Notes under the pieces: model-generated | What the model saw: only the letters and a program-made list of their open reading frames with translations | Told to the model about the DNA's origin: nothing | The model's database searches: none | Origin: WFZT01 sp964571845 | GTDB taxonomy: Bacteria > Hydrothermota > Hydrothermia > B15-G9 > WFZT01 | Direction of reading: 5' to 3' | Assembly (NCBI GenBank): GCA_964571845.1 | Contig: CAZNDM010000074.1 | Coordinates: 1-64,000 of the forward strand | Length of the DNA stretch: 64,000 nucleotides | Shown: piece by piece, positions 8,609 to 17,557 of the stretch | How positions within the stretch are numbered: the stretch's first letter is position 1 | Layout: each line of letters starts with the position of its first letter | Program-made: the position numbers and the translations under genes

Positions 8609-8965
8609 ATGCAAAGCGGTCCGCAAAAATTATATTGGAAAATCTCAGAAGTCGCTGAGATAGTCGGGGTTAGACCTGAGCAGCTGAGGTACTGGGAAAA
8701 AGAGCATGGCCTTCTTAGACCTTTAAGAAAAGGGGGCAAGAGGAGATACACCAAAAAAGATATTCAGATCGCTTTAATGATAAAAGCCTTGCAGGATAAT
8801 GGAGAGGACCTTCGAAGAATAAGTTATCAATTGAGGCATTTAAATAACACCGAGTTTTACAATAGAGCCCTCAAGACATTTCTTAGATCTCTTCAAATTG
8901 AGATAAAAAAATTGCTCGATGATGTAAGAAAGGTGAGAAAGGAACTTGAGGAGAAGAAAGTTTGA
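8609..8965 (+). CDS. MerR-family transcriptional regulator
   Basis: 118 residues with an N-terminal winged helix (KISEVAEIVGV, then LRYWEKEHGLLRP, then RRYTKKDI), the classic MerR DNA-binding signature. A C-terminal coiled-coil helix follows for dimerisation. It lacks the metal-binding cysteines of classical MerR, so the ligand is unknown; it resembles the small MerR proteins often found beside ihf or cell-wall genes. It overlaps uppP by 4 nt and follows slt by 17 nt, so it is part of the same unit and may act elsewhere or control this cluster. Confidence 0.88.
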   Translation: MQSGPQKLYWKISEVAEIVGVRPEQLRYWEKEHGLLRPLRKGGKRRYTKKDIQIALMIKALQDNGEDLRRISYQLRHLNNTEFYNRALKTFLRSLQIEIKKLLDDVRKVRKELEEKKV

Positions 8966-9705
8966 AATACATCATCTTAGGGGCGATACAGGGACTCACT
9001 GAATTTCTACCCATCTCATCATCTGGACATCTGGTAATTTTCGAGCACTTCTTAAATGTACATTTTCCTGGAATCACTTTTGAAGTCTTTCTGCACATAG
9101 CGACTCTAACAGCTGTCATTATTTATTTATGGAGAGATGTAATTGACATCTTTAATTTCAAGAAATATTCATTATGGGAACAACCTATTCTTCTGATAAT
9201 TGTAGGAACAATACCTGCTGGAATAGTTGGAATACTTTTTAACGACCAGGTTGAAAATTTCTTTCAAAATATTACCTGGGTTAGATATTTCTACATCCTG
9301 AACAGTGTCATACTGTTTTCCTCGATTCTTGGCCATGGAGATCGGGATAGAATAACAATATGGGATGCTTTAATTATCGGAATCGGCCAGTCTCTCGCCA
9401 TCCTTCCTGGTATTTCAAGATCAGGAACGACTATAACTATCGCTCTACTACTGGGGATCTCACCCAGAAAGGCTTTTTCATTCTCTTTTCTTCTCTCAAT
9501 TGCTGCCATTTCCGGAGCAGCTGTCTTAAAGCTCAAAGACATAGGACACCTGGCATTTTCTTATGGGTATGTTACCGGTTTCACATCTGCACTCATATTC
9601 GGGCTATTATCAATCATCATACTTAAAAAGATTGTTCTTGTCAGGAAACTCCACTTCTTTGCATATTACACACTCGGGCTTGGAATTTTACTTTTTATAG
9701 TCTAA
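8962..9705 (+). CDS. uppP: Undecaprenyl-diphosphatase
   Basis: Integral membrane enzyme that removes a phosphate from undecaprenyl diphosphate to recycle the lipid carrier for peptidoglycan and other glycans; it also confers bacitracin tolerance. The 247 residues form a multi-helix protein with both family motifs: GLTEFLPISSSGH near 10-23 and PGISRSGTT near 148-156. The start is TTG at 8962, whose TTGA overlaps the stop of the MerR gene, so translation is coupled; no in-frame ATG would preserve the first motif. Confidence 0.93.
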   Translation: MKYIILGAIQGLTEFLPISSSGHLVIFEHFLNVHFPGITFEVFLHIATLTAVIIYLWRDVIDIFNFKKYSLWEQPILLIIVGTIPAGIVGILFNDQVENFFQNITWVRYFYILNSVILFSSILGHGDRDRITIWDALIIGIGQSLAILPGISRSGTTITIALLLGISPRKAFSFSFLLSIAAISGAAVLKLKDIGHLAFSYGYVTGFTSALIFGLLSIIILKKIVLVRKLHFFAYYTLGLGILLFIV

Positions 9706-9737
9706 ATTTTTATCACTTGTGGAAAAAGCTTTGTAGC

Positions 9738-9766
9738 TTGACATTATAAATGGCCGATTTTATATT
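9738..9766 (+). promoter_or_regulatory. Promoter of the first LytM gene
   Basis: Consensus -35 TTGACA (9738-9743), exactly 17 bp, then -10 TATATT (9761-9766). The predicted start near 9773 excludes the in-frame ATG at 9750 and supports the ATG at 9786. Confidence 0.75.
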
Positions 9767-9785
9767 AATGATTGGATTTTCCGCT

Positions 9786-10694
9786 ATGAAAAAAGTAAAG
9801 TATAACATAAAGATAATACCAACAGATTCACACTCGTTTCCAAAAGAAATCAGGATAACAACAGCAAAAATTTTTACATTTTTTACCTTCATTTTCGTAT
9901 CTCTTGGGCTCCTCTCATACGCCGCATATAGATACATGACATTTGAGGTGGATTATCACAAGCAGGTTAAACTCGAGAAAGAGAACCAGAAGCTGAAGAG
10001 CAGTCTGAATGAGATGAAGCAAAAAGTTGCAATGATTCAGAAGAAGCTTGATTCCATATACGAATGGGACAACAAGTTGAGAACGGTTGCCGAATTACCA
10101 CTTGTTCCACCAGCGCAGAAGCAAATGGGAATAGGTGGTAACCTTGAAATACCAAAGGACTCACTCGATAGAGAATTATTTAATATGGATACCGAGATAA
10201 ACCGGATGCTAAAATACTCTGACTTTGAACTAAGCAGTTTGAACAAAATACACAACAAACTCGCAAAGGATGAGAGACTCAGGCGTCACACACCTTCGAT
10301 CTATCCCACCAGCGGCCTGCTGACATCTCCTTTTGGATTCAGGCGGGATCCATTTACAGGGAAGATCAAGCATCATGATGGTATAGATATATCTGCCCCG
10401 GTTGGAACCCCTATAGTGGCACCTGCAGATGGAATAGTGAAAAGTGTTAGATGGGCTCGTGGTTACGGCCTTATGATCGAAATTGATCATGGATATGGAG
10501 TCACAACCAGATACGGACATTGCAGCAAAGTGGTTGTCAGGCAAGGGCAGTTCGTTAGACGGGGGCAGCTGATCGGATATGTTGGAAACACTGGACGTTC
10601 CACAGGTCCACATCTCCACTATGAAGTAAGAGTAATGGGGAGGCCCATCAATCCTATCAAATATATTATCCCCGATTCTGTCCTTTACGATTAA
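9786..10694 (+). CDS. Membrane-anchored M23 (LytM) peptidase
   Basis: 302 residues: a short cytoplasmic N-terminus, one transmembrane helix (about 27-48), a charged coiled coil (about 55-100), a linker, and a C-terminal LytM domain. The zinc site is intact: H197 and D201 (HHDGID) and H276/H278 (HLHYEV). It would cut peptidoglycan cross-bridges in the periplasm, or regulate amidases if inactive, though all ligands being present argues for activity. Start chosen from the promoter at 9738-9766. A paralogue with the same layout lies at 15306-16112. It is followed after 1 nt by the peptidase/propeller/barrel gene. Confidence 0.88.
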   Translation: MKKVKYNIKIIPTDSHSFPKEIRITTAKIFTFFTFIFVSLGLLSYAAYRYMTFEVDYHKQVKLEKENQKLKSSLNEMKQKVAMIQKKLDSIYEWDNKLRTVAELPLVPPAQKQMGIGGNLEIPKDSLDRELFNMDTEINRMLKYSDFELSSLNKIHNKLAKDERLRRHTPSIYPTSGLLTSPFGFRRDPFTGKIKHHDGIDISAPVGTPIVAPADGIVKSVRWARGYGLMIEIDHGYGVTTRYGHCSKVVVRQGQFVRRGQLIGYVGNTGRSTGPHLHYEVRVMGRPINPIKYIIPDSVLYD

Positions 10695-10695
10695 A

Positions 10696-13473
10696 ATGTC
10701 ACGCATCCTACCGTTATTACTCTCCATTTCTGTTCTTTTCTCTCAATACTATACGTTCGGCAAAAACAAAGTTCAGTATAAGAGATTTCACTGGAAAGTA
10801 CTCGAAACTCGACATTTCAAAATATATAACTATGAGGGGGAGGAAAATCTTGCACGTTTTGCTGGAGCTGTTCTTGAAAATTACTACACTAAATATTCCA
10901 AAATTCTTAGCGTAAACATTGAAGACAAGACTCCTGTAATTATTTACCGTTGTCAAAACGATTTTGAGCAAACAAATGTTATCCTTGATCTAATAGAAGA
11001 GGGGGTTGGAGGATTTACTGAGGTATTTAAGAATCGCGTTGTGGTACCTTTCACTGGCTCCTACGATGAATTTCGTCACGTACTTGCTCACGAGCTTGTT
11101 CACGTTTTCCAGTACAACATACTGTTTAAAGGTTTTAAAAGCCCCTTATCAACTGCCTCCTCCCTGAGAATGCCACTATGGGTTATGGAGGGTATGGCAG
11201 AATATCTCTCACAGGGGTGGGACAAAGAGGCTGATATTTATATAAAAGACCTCGTTATTAACGATAAAATCCTCACAATCGAAAAACTTAGCAACGTTTA
11301 TGGATACATAGATTACAAAGAAGGACAGGCAATTTATCGATTTATTGACGAAATGTTCGGACGCAAAAAAATTGGACAATTTTTTCACTCAATTAAATTC
11401 AACGGGAGCCTGGAGAGTTCAATTAAAAAGACATTTAACATGCCACTTAAAGAATTTGACCGCCAGTTTATTCTGTACTTAAAAAAATTATATTATCCAC
11501 AGGTAAAAAAGGTTGATATTCCATGGCCTGGTAAAAGACTCACAAATCATGAGGAAGAAGGTAGCTATTTCAATATTGCATCTACAATCTCCCCTGATGG
11601 AAGTTTGGTGGCAGCGGTTTCAGACAAGGGGGGATATTCGAGTATCTATCTCTATTCAGTTGCTACAGGTAAAAGGATAAAAAAACTGATCACTGCAGAA
11701 AAGACACCCTCTCTTGAAAACATTCATCTGCTTAAACCTGGTCTTGACTTCTCCCCCGATGGTAAAAAGATAGTATTTTCCGCAAGATCTGCTAAAGGCG
11801 ATGTTATACATATACTGGACGTCAGAAGAAAAAAGATTATAAAAACGATTAGACCAGGACTTGACGCAATTTATAAACCCAAATGGTCTACAGATGGTAA
11901 GAAAATTGTATTTACAGGATTGAAAGATGGCAAATCAGATATTTACATTTATAGTCTTTCATCCGGGAAATTACATCAGTTAACTGATGATTATTTCGAT
12001 GATCATGATCCAGATTTCTTTGACAATGGTATTGTATTTGTCTCAGACAGAAATGATAGTTCTACCGATAGCATCAGATATTATGGAAGCTACGCTGTTT
12101 TTATTTACAAAAACGGCCAAATCAAGCGGATAACACCATATCTGGGGCATATATCAGATCCCCACTTTATAAATGATTCTTCACTCACATTTGTGGTAAA
12201 TTACAAAAATTCGTTTAATCTTGTGTTATACAACATTATGAGACACAATTTTTATCTTGTTACAAACTATGTTACAGGTATAAAAACACCTGATTGGACA
12301 AGGGACAACGATAAACTTGTCTTATCACTACTCTGGGATGGTGGCTGGGATATTTATGTATTGAGAAATCCTTTGGACTCTTTAAAAGAGGTTAATCTCG
12401 TTTCAGTACCATTCAAGAAACTGGATTTAAAAGAGGTGAATGAAGCTGAAGAGGAGAATTACAAGGTGTATTTCACAGCTGACTGGGTTACCGGGACTGT
12501 CCAGTATTCCTCCGTATTTGGATTCGCTGGCATGTTTGCTATCTCTGTCTCTGATGAGCTCGGTGACAACAGATTCGTCTTCTACTCTGATCTTACAAAA
12601 GATATATCCAATTCTGATTTTGAACTTGACTATTTATATTTACCGAGGAGAACAGATCTCGGTCTCTCATTTTACCAGTACTGGAGTTATTACATAGTTT
12701 CAAATTACGAATTTTATATTTACAAAACTAACGGATTGGCGGCCCAGGTCTGGTATCCACTGGATAAATTTAAGAGATTTGAATTCGGGCTCGGTGTCGA
12801 AAGAATATACTACTATCATTATCTATATCCATACGAGTATCCTATCAATTCAGGGAGTATATGGCCAGCCTATGCAAGCGCAGGCTTCACTTTTGATAAT
12901 GTACTATACACATATCTTGGTCCATTATCTGGCACAAGATATCACCTTGAATACGATAAAGTTTTCCACAAAACAGCCGGTTACCAGACTGCATTTTTTG
13001 ATTTCAGACATTATATAAGATTAACCAGGAGATCTGCATTGGCGACAAGATTGATTTATGGGACATCCTCCGGTCAGAATCCCCAGTATTTCTACCTTGG
13101 TGGTCCTGGGACTTTAAGAGGGTATGATTACTATAGTTTTGGTGGAACCAATGTTTTTCTCACAAATATCGAGTTAAGAGTTCCATTTATAGATATCCTC
13201 AAGATGGCGTTCCCTCTCCCCATTGAAATAGACATGATCAGGGGGGCACTTTTCCTTGATATGGGAGCAACATGGGATAAAAATAGTGATTTTAAACCCT
13301 TCACAAGCGATTCATACGGCTTTAAACTAAACGACCTGAAGGCAGATGTAGGATTTAGTATCAGACTTAATCTTGGAATAGGAATTTTGATGTATAATGT
13401 TGCAAGACCCACAGACTTTAGGGAATTCACAGGTGGGTGGCTTCAGACAATAAGCATAGGAGAAGAATTCTAA
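10696..13473 (+). CDS. Gluzincin peptidase - beta-propeller - outer-membrane barrel fusion protein
   Basis: 925 residues with a signal peptide (MSRILPLLLSISVLFS). Residues about 30-270 are a gluzincin-type metallopeptidase: HELVH (H132, E133, H136) and a downstream glutamate E165 in MEGMAEY. Residues about 285-590 hold repeated TolB/WD40-like blades (ISPDGS, FSPDGKKI, STDGKKI). The C-terminal 330 residues look like an Omp85/surface-antigen barrel: YLGGPGTLRGYDYYSFGG, FIDILK and LFLDMGATW. It would sit in the outer membrane with the peptidase and propeller in the periplasm or outside. Starts one base after the LytM stop, so it is coupled to it. The parts are each recognisable; the role of the whole is unknown. 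Confidence 0.75.
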   Translation: MSRILPLLLSISVLFSQYYTFGKNKVQYKRFHWKVLETRHFKIYNYEGEENLARFAGAVLENYYTKYSKILSVNIEDKTPVIIYRCQNDFEQTNVILDLIEEGVGGFTEVFKNRVVVPFTGSYDEFRHVLAHELVHVFQYNILFKGFKSPLSTASSLRMPLWVMEGMAEYLSQGWDKEADIYIKDLVINDKILTIEKLSNVYGYIDYKEGQAIYRFIDEMFGRKKIGQFFHSIKFNGSLESSIKKTFNMPLKEFDRQFILYLKKLYYPQVKKVDIPWPGKRLTNHEEEGSYFNIASTISPDGSLVAAVSDKGGYSSIYLYSVATGKRIKKLITAEKTPSLENIHLLKPGLDFSPDGKKIVFSARSAKGDVIHILDVRRKKIIKTIRPGLDAIYKPKWSTDGKKIVFTGLKDGKSDIYIYSLSSGKLHQLTDDYFDDHDPDFFDNGIVFVSDRNDSSTDSIRYYGSYAVFIYKNGQIKRITPYLGHISDPHFINDSSLTFVVNYKNSFNLVLYNIMRHNFYLVTNYVTGIKTPDWTRDNDKLVLSLLWDGGWDIYVLRNPLDSLKEVNLVSVPFKKLDLKEVNEAEEENYKVYFTADWVTGTVQYSSVFGFAGMFAISVSDELGDNRFVFYSDLTKDISNSDFELDYLYLPRRTDLGLSFYQYWSYYIVSNYEFYIYKTNGLAAQVWYPLDKFKRFEFGLGVERIYYYHYLYPYEYPINSGSIWPAYASAGFTFDNVLYTYLGPLSGTRYHLEYDKVFHKTAGYQTAFFDFRHYIRLTRRSALATRLIYGTSSGQNPQYFYLGGPGTLRGYDYYSFGGTNVFLTNIELRVPFIDILKMAFPLPIEIDMIRGALFLDMGATWDKNSDFKPFTSDSYGFKLNDLKADVGFSIRLNLGIGILMYNVARPTDFREFTGGWLQTISIGEEF

Positions 13474-13487
13474 AAAGGAGAAAAGTT

Positions 13488-13835
13488 ATGAGAAAGTTGT
13501 TGTTCACCATATTATTTGCCCTGCCACTCATGGCCCAGCAGCAGGCAGGTGGGGATATTTTCAAGGCTCTTCTACCATTGATTTTCATTTTCGTCATCTT
13601 TTACCTTCTGCTTATTTACCCCCAATCCAGAGCCGAAAAGAAGAGAAAAGCCATGCTTAATTCTTTGAAAAAAGGTGATAGAGTTATAACAACCGGAGGA
13701 ATCATTGGAACCATCCAGAAAATTGATGAGAATATTGTCACATTAAAAGTCAGCCAGAATACTGTTTTAAAAATTGAGAAATCGGCAATTCGCGCCATTC
13801 TGAGATCAGAATCTGAAGAACAACAGCAGAAATGA
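13488..13835 (+). CDS. yajC: Preprotein translocase subunit YajC
   Basis: 115-residue accessory subunit of the Sec translocon (SecDF-YajC). It has a signal-like start (MRKLLFTILFALPLMA), a transmembrane helix (about 25-45, ending YPQSRAEKKRK) and the conserved small domain (LKKGDRVITTGGIIGTI). AAAGGAG before the ATG at 13488 fixes the start; an upstream in-frame ATG inside the previous gene has no such site. The stop overlaps the def start by 4 nt. The cleavable-looking leader ahead of the membrane helix is an extension compared with typical YajC. Confidence 0.92.
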   Translation: MRKLLFTILFALPLMAQQQAGGDIFKALLPLIFIFVIFYLLLIYPQSRAEKKRKAMLNSLKKGDRVITTGGIIGTIQKIDENIVTLKVSQNTVLKIEKSAIRAILRSESEEQQQK

Positions 13836-14362
13836 AGGAGAAAAAAGACGTCCTCCCCATAAGAATACTCGGGGATAAGGTTTTACGAGAGAAAGCCAGA
13901 CCAATTGAAGATCTTACGGATGAGATCATAGAACTTGCCAGAAAAATGGAAGCGACCATGAAAATGGCTAATGGTATAGGACTCGCTGCGCCACAGGTAG
14001 GTAAATCCATCCGTCTTTTTGTTGTTGACACAGAATACCTTGAAATCAGCAAGAAACCCATGATCTTTGTCAATCCTGTTATCGTTGAAAAAGATGGTGA
14101 AAGTGAGTTTGAAGAAGGGTGTCTCTCCATCCCGGGATTGTACGCGGATGTCATTCGCCCAAAAAAAATTGTTGTTAAAACACTAATATTGAGGAGAAAA
14201 AAACTCGTTGAGCGGGAGCTGGAAGCTGATGAGCTTTTCGCCAGAGTTATCCAGCACGAGATTGATCACCTTGATGGTATTTTATTCATTGACCATCTCC
14301 CTCCCGAAAAGAGGGCTGAACTCTTAAGAGAATGGACCAGAAAACGTCACTCAATGGGTTAA
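13832..14362 (+). CDS. def: Peptide deformylase
   Basis: Removes the N-formyl group from nascent proteins at the ribosome. All three motifs are intact in 176 residues: GIGLAAPQVG, EEGCLSIPG (C97) and QHEIDHLDG (H142, E143, H146), the metal site and general base. The start ATGA overlaps the yajC stop. Its usual partner fmt follows and overlaps the def 3' end by 31 nt. Confidence 0.96.
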   Translation: MKEKKDVLPIRILGDKVLREKARPIEDLTDEIIELARKMEATMKMANGIGLAAPQVGKSIRLFVVDTEYLEISKKPMIFVNPVIVEKDGESEFEEGCLSIPGLYADVIRPKKIVVKTLILRRKKLVERELEADELFARVIQHEIDHLDGILFIDHLPPEKRAELLREWTRKRHSMG

Positions 14363-15273
14363 ATCTCATTTTCTTCGGCTCAGGTGACTTCGCTACCATT
14401 GTCTTGAGAAAACTACTCACTGAAGGTGTGAACTTCCGGGCAGTTGTTACCCTCCCACCAGGGCCAAAGGGAAGGGGTAGAAAACTACGTGACCCTGAAG
14501 TTAAGGAAATTGCAGATAAGGCAGGTATTCCTGTCTTCCAACCTCAAAATCCAAATTCTGAAGAAACTCTCTTTTCACTTAAATTATTCAAACCAGACTT
14601 CTTAATTCTTACCGATTACGGGAAAATCCTAAAAAGACAACTCCTCGATCTTCCGGCTTTTTATCCATTAAACATTCATCCTTCGCTACTTCCAGAGTAT
14701 AGAGGAGCGGCTCCGATAGAACGTGCAATGATGGACTGTAAAGAAGAAACGGGAGTAACCTTAATGGTCATGGATGAAGGACTGGACACAGGTCCCATTG
14801 TCAAACAGGAACATATAAAAATTGGACCAACTGAAATAAAATCTGAGCTCATGCTCCGTCTCGCAGAAACAGGAGTAAAACTGGTACTGGAGTCACTTTT
14901 ACCACTCAAACTTAACAAATTAAGGCCCAAACCTCAGCGAGGTAACCCGAGCTACGCTCACAAAATCCAGAAACAGGAACTATGGATTAACTGGGAAAAA
15001 ACGGCTCAGAAAATTAAGTGCCACATCAACGCCCTTTCCACAAAACCAGGTGTTAGGACTAATCTTGGTCCCTTAATGGTAAAGCTGATCAGGGCAGGTG
15101 TGTTCAATGACAGAAGTCCAGGCCCAGGTAAAATCGCAATAAAAGGGGATAAACTGCTCATTGGGGCTCTCGACTATTTTGTAGAAATACTTGAAATTCA
15201 ACCACAGGGTAAAAAGATCATGTCGGCAGAAGAATTTCTAAGGGGATATAAAAGAAAACTCTCCACTGTTTGA
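14332..15273 (+). CDS. fmt: Methionyl-tRNA formyltransferase
   Basis: Formylates initiator Met-tRNA from 10-formyl-THF. 313 residues, the normal length. The catalytic triad aligns with the E. coli enzyme: N114 and H116 in NIHPSLLPEYRGAAP, and D152 in DEGLDTGPI. A C-terminal OB-like domain for tRNA binding follows about residue 205. The only in-frame ATG ahead of the Rossmann segment is 14332, which gives a 31-nt overlap with def and suggests tight coupling. Confidence 0.95.
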   Translation: MDQKTSLNGLNLIFFGSGDFATIVLRKLLTEGVNFRAVVTLPPGPKGRGRKLRDPEVKEIADKAGIPVFQPQNPNSEETLFSLKLFKPDFLILTDYGKILKRQLLDLPAFYPLNIHPSLLPEYRGAAPIERAMMDCKEETGVTLMVMDEGLDTGPIVKQEHIKIGPTEIKSELMLRLAETGVKLVLESLLPLKLNKLRPKPQRGNPSYAHKIQKQELWINWEKTAQKIKCHINALSTKPGVRTNLGPLMVKLIRAGVFNDRSPGPGKIAIKGDKLLIGALDYFVEILEIQPQGKKIMSAEEFLRGYKRKLSTV

Positions 15274-15305
15274 AGGTTCCCGTTCTGAAAATTACCATTT
15301 AAACA

Positions 15306-16112
15306 ATGAAAAAGGGTTACGAAATCATCATAGTCTCTCGGAAAAAGGTAATTAATAAATTCATACCCTCCTGGTTATTTAAATTATTTATTGCAATTGG
15401 GATTGTTACAGCTATCATCGTTGTTTCAGCGTTTTACACACATTACGAATATGTAAAAACAGAGAGAAAACTCCGATATGTGATGAAAGAAAACCGTAGA
15501 TTGAAAGCGGAAAACGCAAAGATTGTACTCCTTGAGAAGAAATTGGAAAAGTTGTCTGAATTCAGAAAAAAGGTGGAAAACATGCTGGGTGTTCAAAACG
15601 CACCGCCTCCATTCAATATTGAAAAACTGGCATCAAAAGTAAGTGCAAAGAATAAAAGTGAGCGTAAAACTAAAGCTAAGAAGGTAAAACTTGCAGGGAC
15701 TAACCCCATTGAACAAGAAATTATCAAAGCTGAGAAGGCGAACGTTTACACCCCATATGGAATGCCTGTTAAAGGTTACATAACCCGTGGGTTCACAGCA
15801 TCTCATAAAGCCGTTGACATTGCAGCCCAAACAGGCACTCCCATAATTGCCCCTGCAAACGGTATAGTTATTAAAGTCACCTATAATAAAAGATTCGGAA
15901 ATCTCGTTGTTATATCTCACGGTGACATTTTCAAAACAGTTTACGGACATCTTGAGAAGGTTTTTGTAAAACCCGGTGACATCGTCAAAAAGGGTGATCT
16001 CATCGGCCTCGTGGGTAACACAGGATTATCAACCGGACCCCATCTTCACTATGAAATATGGAAAAACGGAAAACCTGTAAATCCAATGAAGTATCTAAAG
16101 TTTCCAGGATGA
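15306..16112 (+). CDS. Membrane-anchored M23 (LytM) peptidase, second copy
   Basis: 268 residues with the same plan as the LytM protein at 9786: basic N-terminus, transmembrane helix (about 22-44), Lys/Glu-rich coiled coil (about 50-95), a Lys-rich linker, and a LytM domain. Zinc ligands are H167/D171 (SHKAVD) and H246/H248 (HLHYE). Predicted periplasmic peptidoglycan endopeptidase tethered to the inner membrane. Its stop overlaps the amidohydrolase start by 4 nt. Confidence 0.87.
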   Translation: MKKGYEIIIVSRKKVINKFIPSWLFKLFIAIGIVTAIIVVSAFYTHYEYVKTERKLRYVMKENRRLKAENAKIVLLEKKLEKLSEFRKKVENMLGVQNAPPPFNIEKLASKVSAKNKSERKTKAKKVKLAGTNPIEQEIIKAEKANVYTPYGMPVKGYITRGFTASHKAVDIAAQTGTPIIAPANGIVIKVTYNKRFGNLVVISHGDIFKTVYGHLEKVFVKPGDIVKKGDLIGLVGNTGLSTGPHLHYEIWKNGKPVNPMKYLKFPG

Positions 16113-17557
16113 TTATCAGAGCGGAAAAAGCTTTCATAAACGGCAATTTTCAGAATAATGTTACTCTCGCCATCCACAGAGGAGTTTTTGAAGATCCAGT
16201 TACTTTGTTAAAACCAAAGGATAAAAGCCTGGATTTCAACATTATTGTTCCGGGATTCATTGACGCCCATACACATTTGTGGCAGTATGGACTGTTTATT
16301 TCACGCCCCAACCTCAAAGAAACAAGAAGTATCAAAGAAACACTCGAATTCATTGAGAGTATTGTAAAAAGCGGGGCCTATCGTCCACCCATAATATTTG
16401 AGGAATTCGATCAGAGTAACTGGCAGGAAAAGAGATTTATCACCAAAAAGGAGCTCGACCGGGTCACAGGAACAGTTCCGGTAATTTTGAGACGCGTGTG
16501 CGGTCATATTGCCATAGCAAATACTGCCGCTCTCAGGCTAATTCCTTCAAAAACAGCTGGAGTTGACAAAAAATCTGGACTTTTGCTTGAGGAAGTACCT
16601 TTGAGAATAAATGATTACTTTCCTCCTGATTTTGAAGATATAAAACTTGCAATCCTCAGTGCGCAGGATAGAATGCTATCCCTTGGAATAACATCAGTTC
16701 ATGAGTTTGGAGGCCCAGACATTTTCAAAGCCTATGAAGAGTTGGCTTCTGCTGACCTTTTGAAAATCAGAATATACTTCAATTTTTATGAGAGGGATAT
16801 AAAAAAAATTATTGATCTCGGCCTCAAAACAGGCTTCGGTAATAATATTTTGAGAATCGGTGGAATTAAAGTTTTCATGGATGGTTCAGTTGGTGGCAAA
16901 ACTGCTGCATTTTTTGAAAATTATGTCGGGGAGAAACACAATGGAAAGCTGCTCAAATCTCAAGAAGAGATGGAGAAATTAATTACTACAGCCCAGGACC
17001 ACGGAATACAACTCCTTGTTCATGCCATAGGTACGAAGGCTATAAGAACTGCGCTCCTTGCCTTTAAAAATGCGCTTGCGGGTGGCAACTACCTACGACA
17101 CCGAATAGAGCATTTTGAATTTCCTGAAGAGCAGGATCTCAAACTGGCCAGCAGCATGGGAATTTTAATATCATCACAACCAAATTTTATTACACGGTGG
17201 GGTGGAGTTGAAGGCATGTACTATGAATTTCTTGGAGAAAATCGCTGGAGAATAAATAATCCCTTCAGGAAGATGCTCAAATACGGATTAAAAGTCGCTT
17301 TCGGATCTGATGCCATGCCTCCCTCACCATCCTATGGAATTAAAGGAGCTGTCAGACACCCTGTTCAGGAAAATTCCATAAGCTTTGAAAAGGCTGTTGA
17401 GCTTTACACAGAAATGGGAGCATTCTTTTCTTTTGAGGAAGATATTAAGGGCAAAATTCAACGCGGCCTATTCGCAGATTTCGTCGTGATTGACAAAGTG
17501 TCACCAGACTTTAACGTTCAATCCGTTTTTATAAATGGGATCAGGGTCTCTGGCTGA
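16109..17557 (+). CDS. Amidohydrolase, YtcJ-like (amidohydrolase 3 family)
   Basis: Metal-dependent hydrolase with a TIM-barrel fold, 482 residues. Metal motifs in order: GFIDAHTH near 50, HAIGTKA, HRIEHFEF and the catalytic aspartate in AFGSDAMP, with DFVVID at the C-terminus closing the small beta-sandwich. The substrate, probably an amide or cyclic imide, cannot be told. I start it at ATG 16109, in the ATGA overlap with the LytM gene; an in-frame ATG at 16058 would give an unlikely basic extension. The last 40 nt overlap the nudix gene tail-to-tail. Confidence 0.85.
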   Translation: MIIRAEKAFINGNFQNNVTLAIHRGVFEDPVTLLKPKDKSLDFNIIVPGFIDAHTHLWQYGLFISRPNLKETRSIKETLEFIESIVKSGAYRPPIIFEEFDQSNWQEKRFITKKELDRVTGTVPVILRRVCGHIAIANTAALRLIPSKTAGVDKKSGLLLEEVPLRINDYFPPDFEDIKLAILSAQDRMLSLGITSVHEFGGPDIFKAYEELASADLLKIRIYFNFYERDIKKIIDLGLKTGFGNNILRIGGIKVFMDGSVGGKTAAFFENYVGEKHNGKLLKSQEEMEKLITTAQDHGIQLLVHAIGTKAIRTALLAFKNALAGGNYLRHRIEHFEFPEEQDLKLASSMGILISSQPNFITRWGGVEGMYYEFLGENRWRINNPFRKMLKYGLKVAFGSDAMPPSPSYGIKGAVRHPVQENSISFEKAVELYTEMGAFFSFEEDIKGKIQRGLFADFVVIDKVSPDFNVQSVFINGIRVSG

